Assembly (NCBI GenBank): GCA_016235665.1
Contig: JACRJI010000008.1
Location: forward strand, 248,001-312,000
Length of the DNA: 64,000 nt
Origin: a candidate division TA06 bacterium
Lineage (GTDB): Bacteria > Edwardsbacteria > AC1 > EtOH8
Reading direction: 5' to 3'
Shown in pieces: positions 49,871 through 59,008 of the stretch; position 1 is the first letter of the stretch; each line of letters starts with the position of its first letter. Made by a program: the position numbers and the translations under genes. The notes below the pieces were generated by a model, which did not search any database, had not been told where the DNA came from, and saw only the letters and a list, made by a program, of their open reading frames with translations.

Positions 49871-51912
49871 TTTCCCTGGCCCTCCTTAACAGTAAAGTTT
49901 CCTACCAGACGTTTCATCTCCTCGGCCGACCGGGCAAGTTCCTGGGCGCTGGCGGTCATCTCCTGCATTGAAGCCATCTGCTCCTGGTGGGCGGCCGCGG
50001 TCTGTTCCATGCCGGAAGCCGTTTCCTCTGCCACCGCCTCCACTTGCTCTATGGCCAGCACTATCCTCTTGGCCCCCTCCACCTGTCCTTCGGTGGTCTG
50101 GGATATCTTCAGCGATCCCTCGGATGAATTTTTCACCGTCTCGATGATCTGGAAGAATGCCTTGTTCCCGTTCTCAGCCAGTTGTTTGCCGCTGCCCACT
50201 TCCACCAAGCCCTCCCGCATGGCGTTGACGGTCTGAATGGTCTCGGACTGGATCTCCTTGATCAGTCCATCTATCTGCTTGGTGGCGGAGGCTGTGCGTT
50301 CGGCCAGCTTTTTAACCTCGCCGGCCACCACCGCAAAACCCCGGCCCGATTCGCCGGCCCGGGCCGCCTCGATGGCCGCGTTCAGGGCCAGCAGATTGGT
50401 GCGCCAGGCCACGGCCGAGATCAGTTCTGTGATCTGGCTGATCTCACCGGTCTTCTTCTCCAGCCCCCCGATCACGAACGACAGCCTGGTCATGGTGTCG
50501 TCGATCTTGCCCATCTGCTCAGTGATGGCGGTCATGGCCTTCTCGCCCTCCGAGGCCATACCCAAAGCCTGGCTGGCCGATTTGGCTGCTTCCTGGGCGC
50601 TTAAATTGACCTCATCAACCGAGGAAGATATTTCGTTGATGGCGTCCTTGGTCTCCTTGACCGACGAAACCTGGGTGACTGAGCCCTGTGAGACCCTCTG
50701 CAGGGTGGCGGAGATCTCCTGCTGGGAGGCGCTCATCTCCTGAGTGGAGGCTGCCAGTTCCTCGGAAGTGGCGGCCACGTTGTTGGCGGTGTTCATCACT
50801 ATCCTGACCAGCTCTTCCAGTCTGGCGGCAAAACTGTTGAAATGCATGCCCAGCCTGCCTATTTCATCATTGGCCGAATACTGCACCCGGCGGGTCAGAT
50901 CGGCCGAGCTTTCGGCCAGGTCCTTAAGCATGCTGCCCAGCTGGCCGATGGGCTGGGAAACCATCCGGCGGATCATGTTCCTGATCAAAAAGATGACTAT
51001 CAGAAAAGTAACCAACAGTAAAACCACCACATTGGTCAGCATTTTCTGGAACAAAGGAGTAATGATCTCGGCGTAGAACTGGGCTTGGTCGCTTACCAGC
51101 ATTTCCTGCTGCAAAAAACCGGTCAGCACGTTGAACATCGTCACCAACAGTATTCCGGTAACCAATGTCAGTGCGGAAAAAAGCACGATGGCAAAACTGG
51201 AGATCAGTTTGGATTCAATGCTGACGCTGTTTTCTTTTTCCTGCGACTTAAGGAGGGTCATCACCGACCATCCGATTATCACAGCCGGAACCAGCATGGC
51301 CAGAAGTCCTATCCAGCCCAGCCGGGAATACAGGAATACCGCCAGGATTGAGACGGGGGCCAGGGTCAGGTTGAGCTTAAGGTCGGCCCAGGTCATTTTC
51401 ATGGTTTCCGGCCAGCCGAAGTCACCGGTGATTAAATGGTAGCTTCCCACCATAAAATCATTGACTATGACGTAGACCAGCAAAACCCCTATCAATACCG
51501 GAATATTGAGCCATCCCAAAACATCACCGCCTCCCTTGCCCTGCAGCAGGATGAAGGCCTGGGACATCAGAAATACAGCCAATACGAATTGTCCCCCGAT
51601 GAAGAAAACCCTTTGCCACGGTTTTTTCCGCCTGATCTGGTGGAAGATGGAGCTGACGGCTATGACCAGGGCCGCCGGAGCCGGACCCCAGACCAGAAAA
51701 GTGAAGTAGACCATCACCAGATCCAGCGAGACATGCACCCCGCCGGGCAGGGCCACGGTAAACCACTGGCATCCGGTGCCTATCACCAAAAGTGTCAGCA
51801 TCAGCCAGAGCGGTACCCCGATCCCGCCTTTCAGCATATAGAACAGCAAGCCCAGGCCCAGAACAGTTACCGCCCAGGCGTATAAGCTTTGCCATTTGGA
51901 TCTGTTGTTCAT
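49867..51912 (-). CDS. Methyl-accepting chemotaxis protein with MASE-like N-terminus, 681 aa
   Basis: The N-terminal 230 residues hold seven or so spans ([18 protein letters not shown] to [19 protein letters not shown]), like the MASE-type domains of some GGDEF/HD-GYP sensors. A second pair of spans ([36 protein letters not shown]) frames a short loop before HAMP. The signalling tip is [25 protein letters not shown]-like module on a chemoreceptor is uncommon. Confidence 0.92.
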   Translation of the reverse strand: MNNRSKWQSLYAWAVTVLGLGLLFYMLKGGIGVPLWLMLTLLVIGTGCQWFTVALPGGVHVSLDLVMVYFTFLVWGPAPAALVIAVSSIFHQIRRKKPWQRVFFIGGQFVLAVFLMSQAFILLQGKGGGDVLGWLNIPVLIGVLLVYVIVNDFMVGSYHLITGDFGWPETMKMTWADLKLNLTLAPVSILAVFLYSRLGWIGLLAMLVPAVIIGWSVMTLLKSQEKENSVSIESKLISSFAIVLFSALTLVTGILLVTMFNVLTGFLQQEMLVSDQAQFYAEIITPLFQKMLTNVVVLLLVTFLIVIFLIRNMIRRMVSQPIGQLGSMLKDLAESSADLTRRVQYSANDEIGRLGMHFNSFAARLEELVRIVMNTANNVAATSEELAASTQEMSASQQEISATLQRVSQGSVTQVSSVKETKDAINEISSSVDEVNLSAQEAAKSASQALGMASEGEKAMTAITEQMGKIDDTMTRLSFVIGGLEKKTGEISQITELISAVAWRTNLLALNAAIEAARAGESGRGFAVVAGEVKKLAERTASATKQIDGLIKEIQSETIQTVNAMREGLVEVGSGKQLAENGNKAFFQIIETVKNSSEGSLKISQTTEGQVEGAKRIVLAIEQVEAVAEETASGMEQTAAAHQEQMASMQEMTASAQELARSAEEMKRLVGNFTVKEGQGK

Positions 51913-52004
51913 AATTTATCAATCTCCGCGATTTTAGGCTTGTATGAATTTGTTTTCTATTCTGGGTCTATAGTTCAGGACATGGATCATGTCACCGGAT
52001 AAAC

Positions 52005-52433
52005 TTATTGTGCCACTTGTTTTATTAAAGTTTTAGTCTCAATGATAAATACCAGCTTCCCCTGATGCTCAAAAGCCTGCTGTACCTTTCCCTGGTCCTG
52101 AATGAAATTCTTATCCACCGAGATCAAGGAAGCAAGTGGAATGTCCACTATGGGTCCGATCTCCTCCACCAACAGTCCGGTCTCTTTTCCGGCAGTGACC
52201 GTGATCACCAGATCACCGATGAGGACCGGCTGCGTGCTTCCCAGGAACAAGCCCAGGTCGGCTACCGGCACCTGTTTGTCCTGCCAGAGGCACATTCCGG
52301 TGATGAAACCGTTGTCCCGGGGCAGGACGGTGATGTCGGGGTGATAGATCACCTCCTGCACCGCCGTCATTTCCAAAGCAAAGAGCTCTGCTCCGGAGCG
52401 GACTATCAGAGCTTTTCCGGCAGTTTCGCCCAC
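52005..52433 (-). CDS. cheW: CheW chemotaxis coupling protein, 142 aa
   Basis: I choose the GTG at 52433, just 2 bases after the TGA of the TPR gene, with GAGGA 10 bases upstream; a longer frame runs back inside that gene. ALIVRSGAELFALEMTAVQEVIY, PVADLGLFLG and TGLLVEEIGPIVDIPLASL are the CheW blocks. It joins receptors to CheA, which is not in this window. Confidence 0.85.
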   Translation of the reverse strand: MGETAGKALIVRSGAELFALEMTAVQEVIYHPDITVLPRDNGFITGMCLWQDKQVPVADLGLFLGSTQPVLIGDLVITVTAGKETGLLVEEIGPIVDIPLASLISVDKNFIQDQGKVQQAFEHQGKLVFIIETKTLIKQVAQ

Positions 52434-52435
52434 TT

Positions 52436-53290
52436 TCAGGCTTCCTCGCTTTTCAAAGTGTCGATCTGCTCCTGAGCCTCCTTTGACCACCAGTTGCCTG
52501 GCGAGAGTTTGATGCATTTCTCCCATTCCCGGATGGCCGCCCCAGGCATCTTTTTATGGTAATAAGCCTGCCCCAGGTGGTAGTAGGCTTCTATCAGATT
52601 CGGCCCCAGCACAGTGGCCTTGGAGAAGAAGAATATGGCGTCATCCAGCATCTGCCGCTCCAGATAGACCAGCCCCATGTAATAATGGGAGTAAAGCACC
52701 GCGGACCGGTCTTTGCCGGATTTAAGCACCCGGCTGAAATGCTCGATGGCCTCGCCGTAGATCTGTTTTTTAAGGCAGACGAATCCCAGGTTGTTGCGCA
52801 CCGCATCGTTATTGGGCTCCAGCTGCAGAACTTTAAGACAGATCTCCAAAGCCTGGTCATAATTCCCCTGATAACTGTAGGCCCAGCCCAAAAGACCCAT
52901 GGCCTTGGTGTCGGTGGGATTCAGCTTGACCGCATTGCTTAGCGAGCCGATGGCCTTTTCGTATTCCCCGCTGCAGATCTGGTTCCAGCCTTCGGCCACA
53001 TAGGTGGAACTCCCCAGGCTGTCGGTGCGCATGGTCTCCACAAAGGAGCGGATCATCAGCTTAGATTGGTCCTCGCTGACCGGGGCCGATTTGTAGACCG
53101 AGATCAGCGTTTTGACTGAATCCTGCAAACTTAACAGGTGCTTCAAGGCTATGGCAATGTCCTTGTATAACTCGCGGATCTCCCGCTCCATCTGCCCTTC
53201 CTGCCCCTTGGCCTCGGGAACTTTAAGCCGTTCCTTCAGGACCGCGATCTTGCCTTGGTAATCCTTGACAATATCTTCCAGCACCGGCAT
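52436..53290 (-). CDS. TPR-repeat protein of the chemosensory locus, 284 aa
   Basis: A helical N-terminus (about 1-95) is followed by five TPR units starting at YVAEGWNQICSGEYEKAIGS; NPTDTKAMGLLGWAYSYQGN, PNNDAVRNNLGFVCLKKQIY and LIEAYYHLGQAYYHKKMPGA are clear. No signal peptide. It is coupled to cheW by a 2-base gap and likely scaffolds or modulates the array. Confidence 0.82.
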   Translation of the reverse strand: MPVLEDIVKDYQGKIAVLKERLKVPEAKGQEGQMEREIRELYKDIAIALKHLLSLQDSVKTLISVYKSAPVSEDQSKLMIRSFVETMRTDSLGSSTYVAEGWNQICSGEYEKAIGSLSNAVKLNPTDTKAMGLLGWAYSYQGNYDQALEICLKVLQLEPNNDAVRNNLGFVCLKKQIYGEAIEHFSRVLKSGKDRSAVLYSHYYMGLVYLERQMLDDAIFFFSKATVLGPNLIEAYYHLGQAYYHKKMPGAAIREWEKCIKLSPGNWWSKEAQEQIDTLKSEEA

Positions 53291-53693
53291 GTCAGCATCC
53301 CCTTATCAAATGTTTTTACTATTCGGGCCTTGATTGTAAATAATACGTTTGATAGCCCCATGGAATAGGTTATCCAACGGAGTTAATCTTATAGCCACGA
53401 CCTTTCGCTTATGCTATATGTTTGCCTTCCCTTGGGGGCCGTAGCTTCAGCGAAGGCCTCAGGTCGTGGCAGGCAATCTATGAAACCCGATGGGCTTTAG
53501 CCCCAGAGAGGAAACGAAGCGCTTCCGCTAAAGCTATGGCGTTTGAAGAAGCCCGGCATTAAGCGTAAGCGGAAGAGATTACTATGCCTATATCGGTGTA
53601 TGGATTAATCATCCGGGGTTGAAACCCCAAGAGATTTTTTATCCCTCAGCCATAAGCTAAAGCTCGTGGCAATGAATAGTATTATCAATCATT
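53291..53693. repeat. Hairpin-rich intergenic region (REP-like)
   Basis: No gene in 403 bases. Inverted repeats: GCCACGACCT (53394-53403) with AGGTCGTGGC (53461-53470), with TTCGCT/AGCGAA nested inside; CTTCCGCT (53522-53529) with AGCGGAAG (53568-53575); and GGGGTTGAAACCCC (53615-53628) followed by a T6 run. It resembles a composite of dispersed palindromic repeats. The last hairpin could also end transcription on the plus strand. Confidence 0.6.
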
Positions 53694-54740
53694 TTATGAA
53701 CAGGCCGAAACTATGGCCCCGGGGATCTGGTCCAGCGGCAACACCAGGTCCACCATCCCAGTCTCAATTGCTGATTTCGGCATTCCAAAGACCACGCAGG
53801 TGCTGCGGTCCTCGGCAATGGTATGCCCTCCCTGCCGTTTAATGGCCGCCATTCCCTTGGCTCCGTCATGCCCCATCCCGGTTAATATCACTCCCACTAA
53901 CGGCAGTTTGGCGCTGGCCGCCAATGATTCCATGGTCACATCCACCGAGGGCCGCACCCCGAAACGGGGCGGATCCTGGTTAAGCTGGATATTCTGTCCG
54001 GACGGATCAATTGTCAAATGATAATCGGCCGGAACCAAAAGCGCCAGTCCGGGCTTGACAATGTCTCCCTCCTTGGCCTCCTGCACCATGATCCGGCTGC
54101 GGGAGGAAAGCCTTTCCGCCAGGGATTTGGTGAAGCCTACCGGCATATGCTGGATCAGTATCAACCCGGCATTGAGATTTCCTGGAAGTTTCGGAATGAT
54201 CTCGGCCAAAGCCCTGGTGCCGCCGGTCGATGAGCCAATGGCCACAATCTTCTGGCCGTGGGCCGGGGAGTGGGCAATGGCCGATGCCGGCTCGGCTTTC
54301 TTGTGGCGCTGGTTCCTTAATTTATCCAGGTCCACCCCGGCCGCCACGGTTATCTTTTCCACCAGCTGCTGGCGGACCTTTTCTATGTCCAGCGAGATTG
54401 AGCCCGAAGGTTTGGTGACGAAATCAACCGCTCCCAGCTCCAGGGCCAGCAGGGTTGCCTCCGCGCCTTCCACCGCATGGGCAGAGAGCATCAGGACAGC
54501 CACCGGGGTCTCGCTCATCAGACGGGCCAGGGCCTTCAGCCCGTCCATGACCGGCATCTCGATGTCCAGAGTCACCACATCGGGTTTGAGTTTTTTTACC
54601 TGAGCCAAACATTCTAACCCATCATTAGCGGTTCCGGCCAGTTCCAATCCCGGTGTAGTGGAGATTATATCGCCCACCATTTTCCGCATTAGAGCGGAAT
54701 CGTCTACCACCAGTACCCGTATAGGTTTTTTATTAGTCAT
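53694..54740 (-). CDS. cheB: CheB chemoreceptor methylesterase/response regulator, 348 aa
   Basis: Receiver domain 1-120 (VLVVDDSALMRKMV; phospho-acceptor Asp in VTLDIEMPVMDG). The esterase domain has GSSTGGTRAL (Ser), ILIQHMPVGFTK (His) and LTGMGHDGAKGM (Asp), a full catalytic triad. It removes methyl groups from receptors when phosphorylated by CheA. The linker is normal. Confidence 0.96.
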   Translation of the reverse strand: MTNKKPIRVLVVDDSALMRKMVGDIISTTPGLELAGTANDGLECLAQVKKLKPDVVTLDIEMPVMDGLKALARLMSETPVAVLMLSAHAVEGAEATLLALELGAVDFVTKPSGSISLDIEKVRQQLVEKITVAAGVDLDKLRNQRHKKAEPASAIAHSPAHGQKIVAIGSSTGGTRALAEIIPKLPGNLNAGLILIQHMPVGFTKSLAERLSSRSRIMVQEAKEGDIVKPGLALLVPADYHLTIDPSGQNIQLNQDPPRFGVRPSVDVTMESLAASAKLPLVGVILTGMGHDGAKGMAAIKRQGGHTIAEDRSTCVVFGMPKSAIETGMVDLVLPLDQIPGAIVSACS

Positions 54741-54788
54741 TTATTGTGTCAGTCCCTTAATGGTCATTGGCATATTATCAATGTAAGG

Positions 54789-57700
54789 TTATCGAAGCAT
54801 TACTGCCTTTTTGGTGCTGCTGAATGACCCGGCTTGTAACCTGTAGAAGTAAATCCCCGCAGCTACTTGCCGGGTACATTCATCCCTGCCATCCCAATTG
54901 ATTGAGTAGTAACCGGGCTGCTGGTTTTCGCTGACCAGCGTTTTCACAACCTGCCCCAGAGTATTGTAAATCTTTATGCGGACATTACCCGGCTGGGCGA
55001 TCTGATAATTGATGTTTGTTGCCTGCTTGCAGGGGTTGGGATAACATTGGCTTAATCCAAAAACCGTGGGCGCTGAATTTGCAATTTGCCTTTTGCCGGC
55101 AAATTGAGCCCCGCCCAACGTTCCCATGTCGAAAAACATCTTAAAACGCTGTAACCGGTCGTTGTGGGTGTCGGCCACGTAGAGATACTTGCCGTCCGGG
55201 CTTACTGCCAGGCCCTGCGGCAGCTTAAACTGTCCGGCTTCTTGGCCTTGGATGCCAAAGGTCAATAACTTGTTGTGCCAAGGGTCAAGCTCTATTACCC
55301 GGTTGTTGTAAACATCGGCAATGTACAGGTTGTTATTGTTGTCAAAACAGATGTCCCAAGGTTTGTCCAGGCCCAAGCTGTCTATTGAATTTACCAGATT
55401 CCCAGTGGTGTCAAATATGGCAACCCTGTCATTTTGGGAATCACAGACATAAACCAGTTTTTCAGCCTCATTATTGCGGATGGCTATTCCGGCCGGTTGA
55501 TTTAAGTAATTGTTTCCAAATTGCCTAATAAATGCTCCGGTTTTGTTAAATACCTGCACCCTGCCATTCAAGTGATCAACCACGTAGATTTCGTTGCCGC
55601 TGATCGTAATTCCGGTGGGTTGGTTGAACTCGCCCTGTTGATTGCCGTATTTGCCTATGGCGCTTAAATAGTTGCCCTGTCCGTCGTATTTCTTTACTTT
55701 GGACTGGTAGCAGTCGGTTATCCAGATATTGCCGGAATCATCAACCGCAATTCCCTTTGGGTGATTGAGGCCCAAGGTATCCTGGCAGGTGTATTTATAC
55801 CCAAAACACAGCAGGGAATCGCCCTCCGGTGAGAACTTCCATATCTTGTCGGCTTGAGTGTCGGTTACGTAGATATTGCCGAAATTGTCGCAGGTGGCGT
55901 CAACCGGCAGGCTATTGAAGGTGGCAAACTCGGAAGTGATGGCTTGGGCAGGCAGGTCCGGCCCCGTTAACACCTGCACATAGTGGGTGTCTGCTCTGGC
56001 ATTTCCGGCCAGGTCGTTGGCCGTAAACCGGAGCATATAGATATCGTCCGAAAGCATATCTGTGTTCCAGGAGTACAGCAGCATGCTGTAATACGGTCCG
56101 TTGACGTTTATATGCGTTGTGTTAGTGAATAATGCCTGCCAATTGTCGCTTGCGTATGGCTGGCAATCAAGGGTCCAGTCTTTGAAATTTTGGTCGGCTG
56201 ACCATCCGCAAACCGGTACGGTCCCGTTAACATAACTTAAATCAAGGGGTATATCCAAACTAACCGCAGGTTTGGTCATATCCAGAATGATATCGTCATA
56301 CCAGCCTGGTTCGCTGCTGATGTTGCCGGGCAGGTCTTTCAACTGCATATAAACCCGTTTTGTGCCGTCATCCGGAGAAAGCTTGTAATACAAGGGATAG
56401 TTGGTATCGGCATAGCCCCACCCGTCAAATACATATGTATTCTGTGGCACATTATCGGGCAACGCCCCTGTTTTCAACTCCACCGGTTCCAGGCGAATAT
56501 TATCAACGGCGATGGTGTTGAATAATGTTCCCGGATCAGGGGGCGGCGGCGGAAGTTGGATGCCAAAGATATTATAGCTTATTTCAATTCTGTCTAAGGA
56601 CCGGGCAGTATCCACTTTAAGGGTAAAGGTATCGGAGCTTGCCTTCCATACTACCTCCGGAGTGGAAGCGATCGGCTTATCCAAAAGCCTTACGCCATTG
56701 GGGAAAAGCGAGTCGGCATAAAATACATCCACGTATTTATACGAGGATATGACGTCATGGGAATAGATATCGTCCGACAACCGGAATAATTTGTTGCGAT
56801 GCGGGTTGATTTCCGATCCGGGTATGATCTGTTTGGCCGAAGACCCTATCTGTGCAGGGCCTGGGCCGGTATGAACGCCTTTTAAATGTAAAAAGCCATC
56901 GTAAAATTCTGCGTTGTCTAAAGTCCAATTTGCAGTATCTGCAAATGTGCCGTTTTTGACTAAATTTACGTAGCCGGAATCGCTGCCAAACGGTTTTTCG
57001 GCAAAGCGCATTTGGGATAAGCCGGGGAACAGATCAGTTCCAGACAGTTTCACGTTTACAGTTTGGGAGTTCGTGAAGTTAGCGTTGTTGTTGATCGTGA
57101 TAGCGCCATTCACAGGGGGAACATCGTTGAATAATATCTGGGCGGAGTATTTTGGGGTCAGTATCTTTCCTCCGCCGATCTTAAACTGAAGCTCAAATAT
57201 ATTGGCCTTATTGTCTACTGAATTCTCCAGGTACTTTATGGACGAAGCGCTGTAAGGCAGCCAGTCCGAAGTATCCGCGGCCCAGTAATAGCTTATGTAA
57301 TCCGGGTTTGCTGCCGTGTCCGCCTGGGTTTTTACGTAGTATTTTTGGGTTACCTGAATGGAATCCTGGCTTAAAGGCGTGCTTACATTGGGCGTTATTT
57401 CGGCAAATTTGAAATTTGTATGTATTGCCCCGTTATTGATCTTTGGGGCCGAGGCAAACGGCACTATGCGCAGTAACCGGCCGCCGCCGGGCAACAGCTT
57501 AACCGTAAAACAGGTGTCTTTACTTGCGGGCATGAGGCCGGTTATGGTTTTATTGTTCAGGACATCAACAATAAAATACGAATTGGGCTGGCCAAACGAC
57601 GGCATATAATTTATGGTTACAATCAGTGTGGCTGTGTCCGTTTTTAAACAATGACGGTTTACCAGCATTAAATATTTTTGGGTTGAATCCCCTATTTCGT

Positions 57701-58997
57701 AAAAGAGCGAGCTTTCGTAATATATGTCCCTGATCTCCGTTGGCGTAGAACTGTCAAATGTAATGCCTTTAATTATTGAACTGCTGTTTATCTTGTCTAT
57801 CCGGCAAGGATCGTAACAACGCAGGTTCATTAGGGTTGGGCCTAATACTTTTAAGGTATCGCATAATTCCTTAGTCCAATCGAAAACACGAAACCTAGCA
57901 CTATCTGTGTATTGAATCTCAGGGTATTTAGTTTTACTTCGTGGATCTCTATTTATTTCTAATGGGCCAAAATATTCAATATGCGGATTGTCCCAATCCT
58001 GACGGCCGCTACGGTATTGGGCCACAGATATCCCTTTGGCTCCGCGGCTTATGGCCAGCCAGCCCTGAACCCTTATTTCCTCTCGGGTGGGCCAGCGGTA
58101 TCTGGGCCAGATCATCGTATCATTATAACCGTCTTCACGCGAAGTGTATATGTTCGAATACCACTTGGTCTCCGGGTGCTCCTTTTCGAAATATTTAAAG
58201 CAGGTGTCGCAACCGTCAATCATCCATTCCTGCAGGGTATTTTGGAAAACCGGACCGGAATACGGAAGGCCCGCATAGTTAAAATACATGTCGTTTTCCA
58301 TGACGCCCAAATGGCAATAGTTATTCTCATCGCAAAAGTCCTGGACGAATCTTGCAAACGGCACTTCAGCTTGATTCCAGGCTTTAATGCAAAAGAAAAA
58401 CAGGTTGCTTCTTTTTAAATTAACCGGGGCCCTGCTGTCCCAGTATTGGGAAAAATATTTCATGTATTTTATCCGGTTGTCCCATTTTTCCCAATGGGAA
58501 ACGCCCAGCGAATCGTTATAATTGCCCTCCCATCCCATGATAAGGCCCTTAAAACCCTTTTTATCCCTATATGTCTGTATTATGGTATCGGCCAGATGTT
58601 TTAAGGTATCTTCCCAGGCAACCGGCACGTTGCTGGTATCTAAACCCCAGTTATAAAATAGTTCGCTTACGCGTGCGCCTGCCAGGATAGGCCTTGTGCC
58701 AAAGGCCATATACATTTTAAACGCGCCGTTTTGGGGTTCGCAAAGCGAATCCAGCCAGCCGTTTTCGCCGAAAGGTTGGCCTGTTTTGGGGTGAAATACC
58801 GGATCGTGAACGTCTTGTTCTATGGCATTCACACCAAGTAGCGTTAAATTATCAGATTCATCTTTTACGCTAAAATACTGTTCCAAACCCGGGCGGTAAA
58901 AGCCCCAAGCGCTTAAATAGAAAGTTGAATCCTGAGCATTGCAAAAAGCAACGATACCAAACAATACTATCGTTAAGAGAGGTATTTTCTTATTCAT
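54789..58997 (-). CDS. Giant exported protein: glycosidase-like barrel, NHL propeller, FlgD-like sorting domain, 1402 aa
   Basis: Signal peptide MNKKIPLLTIVLFGIVAFCNA. Residues about 25-480 (SAWGFYRPGLEQYFSV, LIMGWEGNYNDSLGVSHWEK, ISRGAKGISVAQYRSG) look like a TIM-barrel of glycoside-hydrolase type; catalytic residues are not certain. Residues 500-1000 are Ig- and carbohydrate-binding-like beta domains. Residues 1030-1290 carry NHL repeats (GIAVDDSGNIWITDCYQSK, GNEIYVVDHLNGRVQVF). The end (LSQCYPNPCKQATNINYQI, AAGIYFYRLQAGSFSSTKK) is the sorting domain. It sits inside the chemosensory locus. Confidence 0.82.
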   Translation of the reverse strand: MNKKIPLLTIVLFGIVAFCNAQDSTFYLSAWGFYRPGLEQYFSVKDESDNLTLLGVNAIEQDVHDPVFHPKTGQPFGENGWLDSLCEPQNGAFKMYMAFGTRPILAGARVSELFYNWGLDTSNVPVAWEDTLKHLADTIIQTYRDKKGFKGLIMGWEGNYNDSLGVSHWEKWDNRIKYMKYFSQYWDSRAPVNLKRSNLFFFCIKAWNQAEVPFARFVQDFCDENNYCHLGVMENDMYFNYAGLPYSGPVFQNTLQEWMIDGCDTCFKYFEKEHPETKWYSNIYTSREDGYNDTMIWPRYRWPTREEIRVQGWLAISRGAKGISVAQYRSGRQDWDNPHIEYFGPLEINRDPRSKTKYPEIQYTDSARFRVFDWTKELCDTLKVLGPTLMNLRCYDPCRIDKINSSSIIKGITFDSSTPTEIRDIYYESSLFYEIGDSTQKYLMLVNRHCLKTDTATLIVTINYMPSFGQPNSYFIVDVLNNKTITGLMPASKDTCFTVKLLPGGGRLLRIVPFASAPKINNGAIHTNFKFAEITPNVSTPLSQDSIQVTQKYYVKTQADTAANPDYISYYWAADTSDWLPYSASSIKYLENSVDNKANIFELQFKIGGGKILTPKYSAQILFNDVPPVNGAITINNNANFTNSQTVNVKLSGTDLFPGLSQMRFAEKPFGSDSGYVNLVKNGTFADTANWTLDNAEFYDGFLHLKGVHTGPGPAQIGSSAKQIIPGSEINPHRNKLFRLSDDIYSHDVISSYKYVDVFYADSLFPNGVRLLDKPIASTPEVVWKASSDTFTLKVDTARSLDRIEISYNIFGIQLPPPPPDPGTLFNTIAVDNIRLEPVELKTGALPDNVPQNTYVFDGWGYADTNYPLYYKLSPDDGTKRVYMQLKDLPGNISSEPGWYDDIILDMTKPAVSLDIPLDLSYVNGTVPVCGWSADQNFKDWTLDCQPYASDNWQALFTNTTHINVNGPYYSMLLYSWNTDMLSDDIYMLRFTANDLAGNARADTHYVQVLTGPDLPAQAITSEFATFNSLPVDATCDNFGNIYVTDTQADKIWKFSPEGDSLLCFGYKYTCQDTLGLNHPKGIAVDDSGNIWITDCYQSKVKKYDGQGNYLSAIGKYGNQQGEFNQPTGITISGNEIYVVDHLNGRVQVFNKTGAFIRQFGNNYLNQPAGIAIRNNEAEKLVYVCDSQNDRVAIFDTTGNLVNSIDSLGLDKPWDICFDNNNNLYIADVYNNRVIELDPWHNKLLTFGIQGQEAGQFKLPQGLAVSPDGKYLYVADTHNDRLQRFKMFFDMGTLGGAQFAGKRQIANSAPTVFGLSQCYPNPCKQATNINYQIAQPGNVRIKIYNTLGQVVKTLVSENQQPGYYSINWDGRDECTRQVAAGIYFYRLQAGSFSSTKKAVMLR

Positions 58998-59008
58998 AAC
59001 GGGTCCCT

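Noticed and set aside
52434-52526. Upstream extension of cheW to 52526
   Set aside because: It would run 90 bases inside the TPR gene; the GTG two bases after that gene has a proper ribosome site and gives family length.
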